Shown here: in pieces, positions 7,477-8,927 of the stretch
Layout: the number at the start of each line of letters is the position of its first letter
How positions within the stretch are numbered: the first letter of the stretch is position 1
From: an archaeon
GTDB taxonomy: Archaea; Thermoproteota; Nitrososphaeria; Nitrososphaerales; CADDZS01
Length of the DNA: 8,927 nt
Assembly (NCBI GenBank): GCA_021792315.1
Contig: JAJYUX010000070.1
Span: forward strand, 1 to 8,927
Direction: 5' to 3'
Translations under genes and position numbers: made by a program
The notes under the pieces: generated by a model
What the model was told of the DNA's origin: nothing
What the model saw: only the letters and a program-made list of their open reading frames with translations
Database searches by the model: none

Positions 7477-8927
7477 TCAGGTTGTCTGGGTGGTTTGTTT
7501 CTCTGACTCTATGTTCATCATGTCCAACACACCTCTGATGGGAATCATGGCCCAATCAGGTCGATTGTTCAGCTCATATCCTACCTCGTAAATTGCTTTT
7601 TCCAGAAGATACGCGTCCAACATTACTGCTAGATTGCCAATTTCAGAAGGAATTATCTTGGAACCTTTAACCTTCTCAATATACGAAGACAGATAGATTC
7701 TGGAAACAAAGTTAGACCACACTTCGACCAACTTTTCGAGTTTCCCTTTTTCTCTGTCTTTCTGCAGGGTCACAGACTTCATGACATAAGAATATGCCGC
7801 GTACTGAAATGAACGCATCATTCCTGCAACATCTCTGATCGGCGACCGTTTTGTTCTCCTCTCCCCGATCGATCTCAGTGGCTCGCCTTCGTAATCTATG
7901 ATAGCAAAATCATTTCCGCTGTAAAGTACTTGGCCAAGATGGAAATCTCCGTGAATTCTGGATCTAACACAGTCTATGGAAGCGCTTCTGAGAGAGTTAA
8001 ACTTCCCCAACAGCCTTGATTGCATTTCAAGTATTGTAGAGATTCCCTTTTTCACCTCGTCACCGACATTCGAAATCGAAGCCATCTGTCCGAATACTCT
8101 TGTTGCATAACTGACCATAGACTGCGCAATGCTAACTTGATACAAATAGCCGAACGGCTCCGGAACGAAATCAGGATCTTCAGTTTCTGATATCAGAGCC
8201 AAGTGAAATTCAGCAGTTCTCTTTGCGAGAAGAATCACGTTCTCCACGAATGGAAGACCCAGTAGCTCGATCATCGCCTGCGGAAATGGCGAACGATCTG
8301 TCAGTGGCTTAGTCTCCGCGTACTTGTTCCAAAAGTCCGCGTTTGATAGCGCCCTCTCCACGAAGCGGCTAAACTCTTCTGAGAAGAGTGACCAAGCGTC
8401 ACCTTGGTTCCGAAGGTATTCCAGGAGTACAATTATTCCGGCAGGCTCGGATTCCGACATCTTGTACTCGGCATATCCCAATAGCTTTGGACTTGACTCG
8501 AAAGAATGCTTGGCAAGTATAGAGCCGATCTCAATTTCAGGATTCTTGCCCTCTTCCACTCTCCGCATCAATTTTAGAAACAGCTTGTCTCCGAAGATGA
8601 TCGATGTGTTGCTTGCATCAACCTTCAGTACTCTTGATAGAAGGTCGTCTGATGCGATTCTCTCGCCCGGGTGATGCGTCAAGATCCTGCCGGAAATTTC
8701 GCAATCAACTCCCTTTGCATTTCTCTTTTTCATCAAAAGCTGTAGTAGCTTTGACCTAAATGATTCATCGTACACGCCGTCGTACAACGTACCTATCTGG
8801 TTGTTTTCAAGTTCGACCCGAGCGATAATTGCATCTTGACTCAGTTCCTTGGACTGGCGCAAAATATCAAAAGGAGAGTATGCAACTGGTAGTGCGTATG
8901 CCTCGGGAAGGCCTTCCTTGTATGAGA
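7477..8927 (-). CDS. mak: Maltokinase (Mak/Pep2), possibly the C-terminal part of a TreS-maltokinase fusion; 5' end off window
   Basis: Maltokinase uses a nucleoside triphosphate to phosphorylate maltose at C1, giving the α-maltose-1-phosphate that GlgE consumes. The kinase C-lobe is clear. Counting from the codon at 8862, RIHGDFHLGQVL holds the catalytic D306 and IIDYEGEP holds the metal-binding D323, followed by the maltokinase hallmark GERRTKRSPIRDVAGMMRSF. The C-terminal helical region ends at a TGA (7477-7479). The TTG at 8862 is not a convincing start: the frame stays open through 8927, and its 21 further codons read YKEGLPEAYALPVAY, which resembles the N-terminal cap domain of maltokinases (typical form: acidic-GEPETYVLPL). 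At least some 50 residues of cap lie outside. If a TreS domain precedes it, this is the common bifunctional TreS-Mak; the window cannot tell. It is the first of three same-strand genes, 58 bases ahead of the debranching enzyme. Confidence 0.93.
   Translation of the reverse strand, partial: SYKEGLPEAYALPVAYSPFDILRQSKELSQDAIIARVELENNQIGTLYDGVYDESFRSKLLQLLMKKRNAKGVDCEISGRILTHHPGERIASDDLLSRVLKVDASNTSIIFGDKLFLKLMRRVEEGKNPEIEIGSILAKHSFESSPKLLGYAEYKMSESEPAGIIVLLEYLRNQGDAWSLFSEEFSRFVERALSNADFWNKYAETKPLTDRSPFPQAMIELLGLPFVENVILLAKRTAEFHLALISETEDPDFVPEPFGYLYQVSIAQSMVSYATRVFGQMASISNVGDEVKKGISTILEMQSRLLGKFNSLRSASIDCVRSRIHGDFHLGQVLYSGNDFAIIDYEGEPLRSIGERRTKRSPIRDVAGMMRSFQYAAYSYVMKSVTLQKDREKGKLEKLVEVWSNFVSRIYLSSYIEKVKGSKIIPSEIGNLAVMLDAYLLEKAIYEVGYELNNRPDWAMIPIRGVLDMMNIESEKQTTQTT

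Noticed and set aside
7477..8862. A complete 461-residue maltokinase starting at TTG 8862
   Set aside because: The frame is open beyond 8862 and the upstream codons look like the conserved maltokinase cap, so the start is outside the window.
1..8927. A new defence, mobile or signalling system
   Set aside because: All long reading frames belong to recognised glycogen and trehalose enzymes. No transposase, phage, toxin or CRISPR-like sequence, direct repeat array or RNA gene was seen.

Overview
This window is a dense block of α-glucan and trehalose genes from a bacterium. It holds five coding regions and almost no intergenic DNA. By eye the G+C content is moderate (roughly mid-40s percent). 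Arginine is mostly written AGA/AGG, ATA is used freely for isoleucine, and TTG and GTG appear as starts. This does not look like the high-G+C actinobacteria and pseudomonads where the GlgE pathway is best known. It would fit a mid-G+C lineage such as some Thermotogota (Mesotoga-like) or environmental Chlamydiae, but the sequence alone does not settle the taxon.

Layout: bases 1-366 (+) are the 3' end of a glycogen branching enzyme gene (glgB). It is followed with no gap by a complete glgE (367-2394, +), the maltosyltransferase that builds α-1,4-glucan from maltose-1-phosphate. Converging on these from the other strand are three genes read right to left. The first is a maltokinase coding region (7477 to the right edge; its 5' end is off the window, so it may be free-standing or the tail of a TreS-maltokinase fusion). 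The second is a glycogen debranching enzyme GlgX/TreX (5304-7418). The third is maltooligosyltrehalose synthase TreY (2409-5279). The two groups meet tail to tail across 14 bases.

How they work together (family knowledge plus inference from the neighbourhood): maltokinase phosphorylates maltose to α-maltose-1-phosphate, GlgE transfers the maltosyl unit to a growing linear glucan, and GlgB adds branches. In the other direction TreX/GlgX removes branches and TreY converts the freed linear chain end to a maltooligosyltrehalose. Two links are not in the window: TreZ, which releases trehalose, and TreS, which turns trehalose into maltose. If both lie nearby or elsewhere in the genome, the cluster encodes a full glucan-trehalose-maltose-maltose-1-phosphate-glucan cycle.

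No RNA genes, mobile elements, CRISPR arrays or notable repeats were seen. There is no gene-free stretch longer than 58 bases. I found no clearly novel system; the main points of interest are the convergent synthesis/breakdown layout, the truncated maltokinase and the missing TreZ and TreS.
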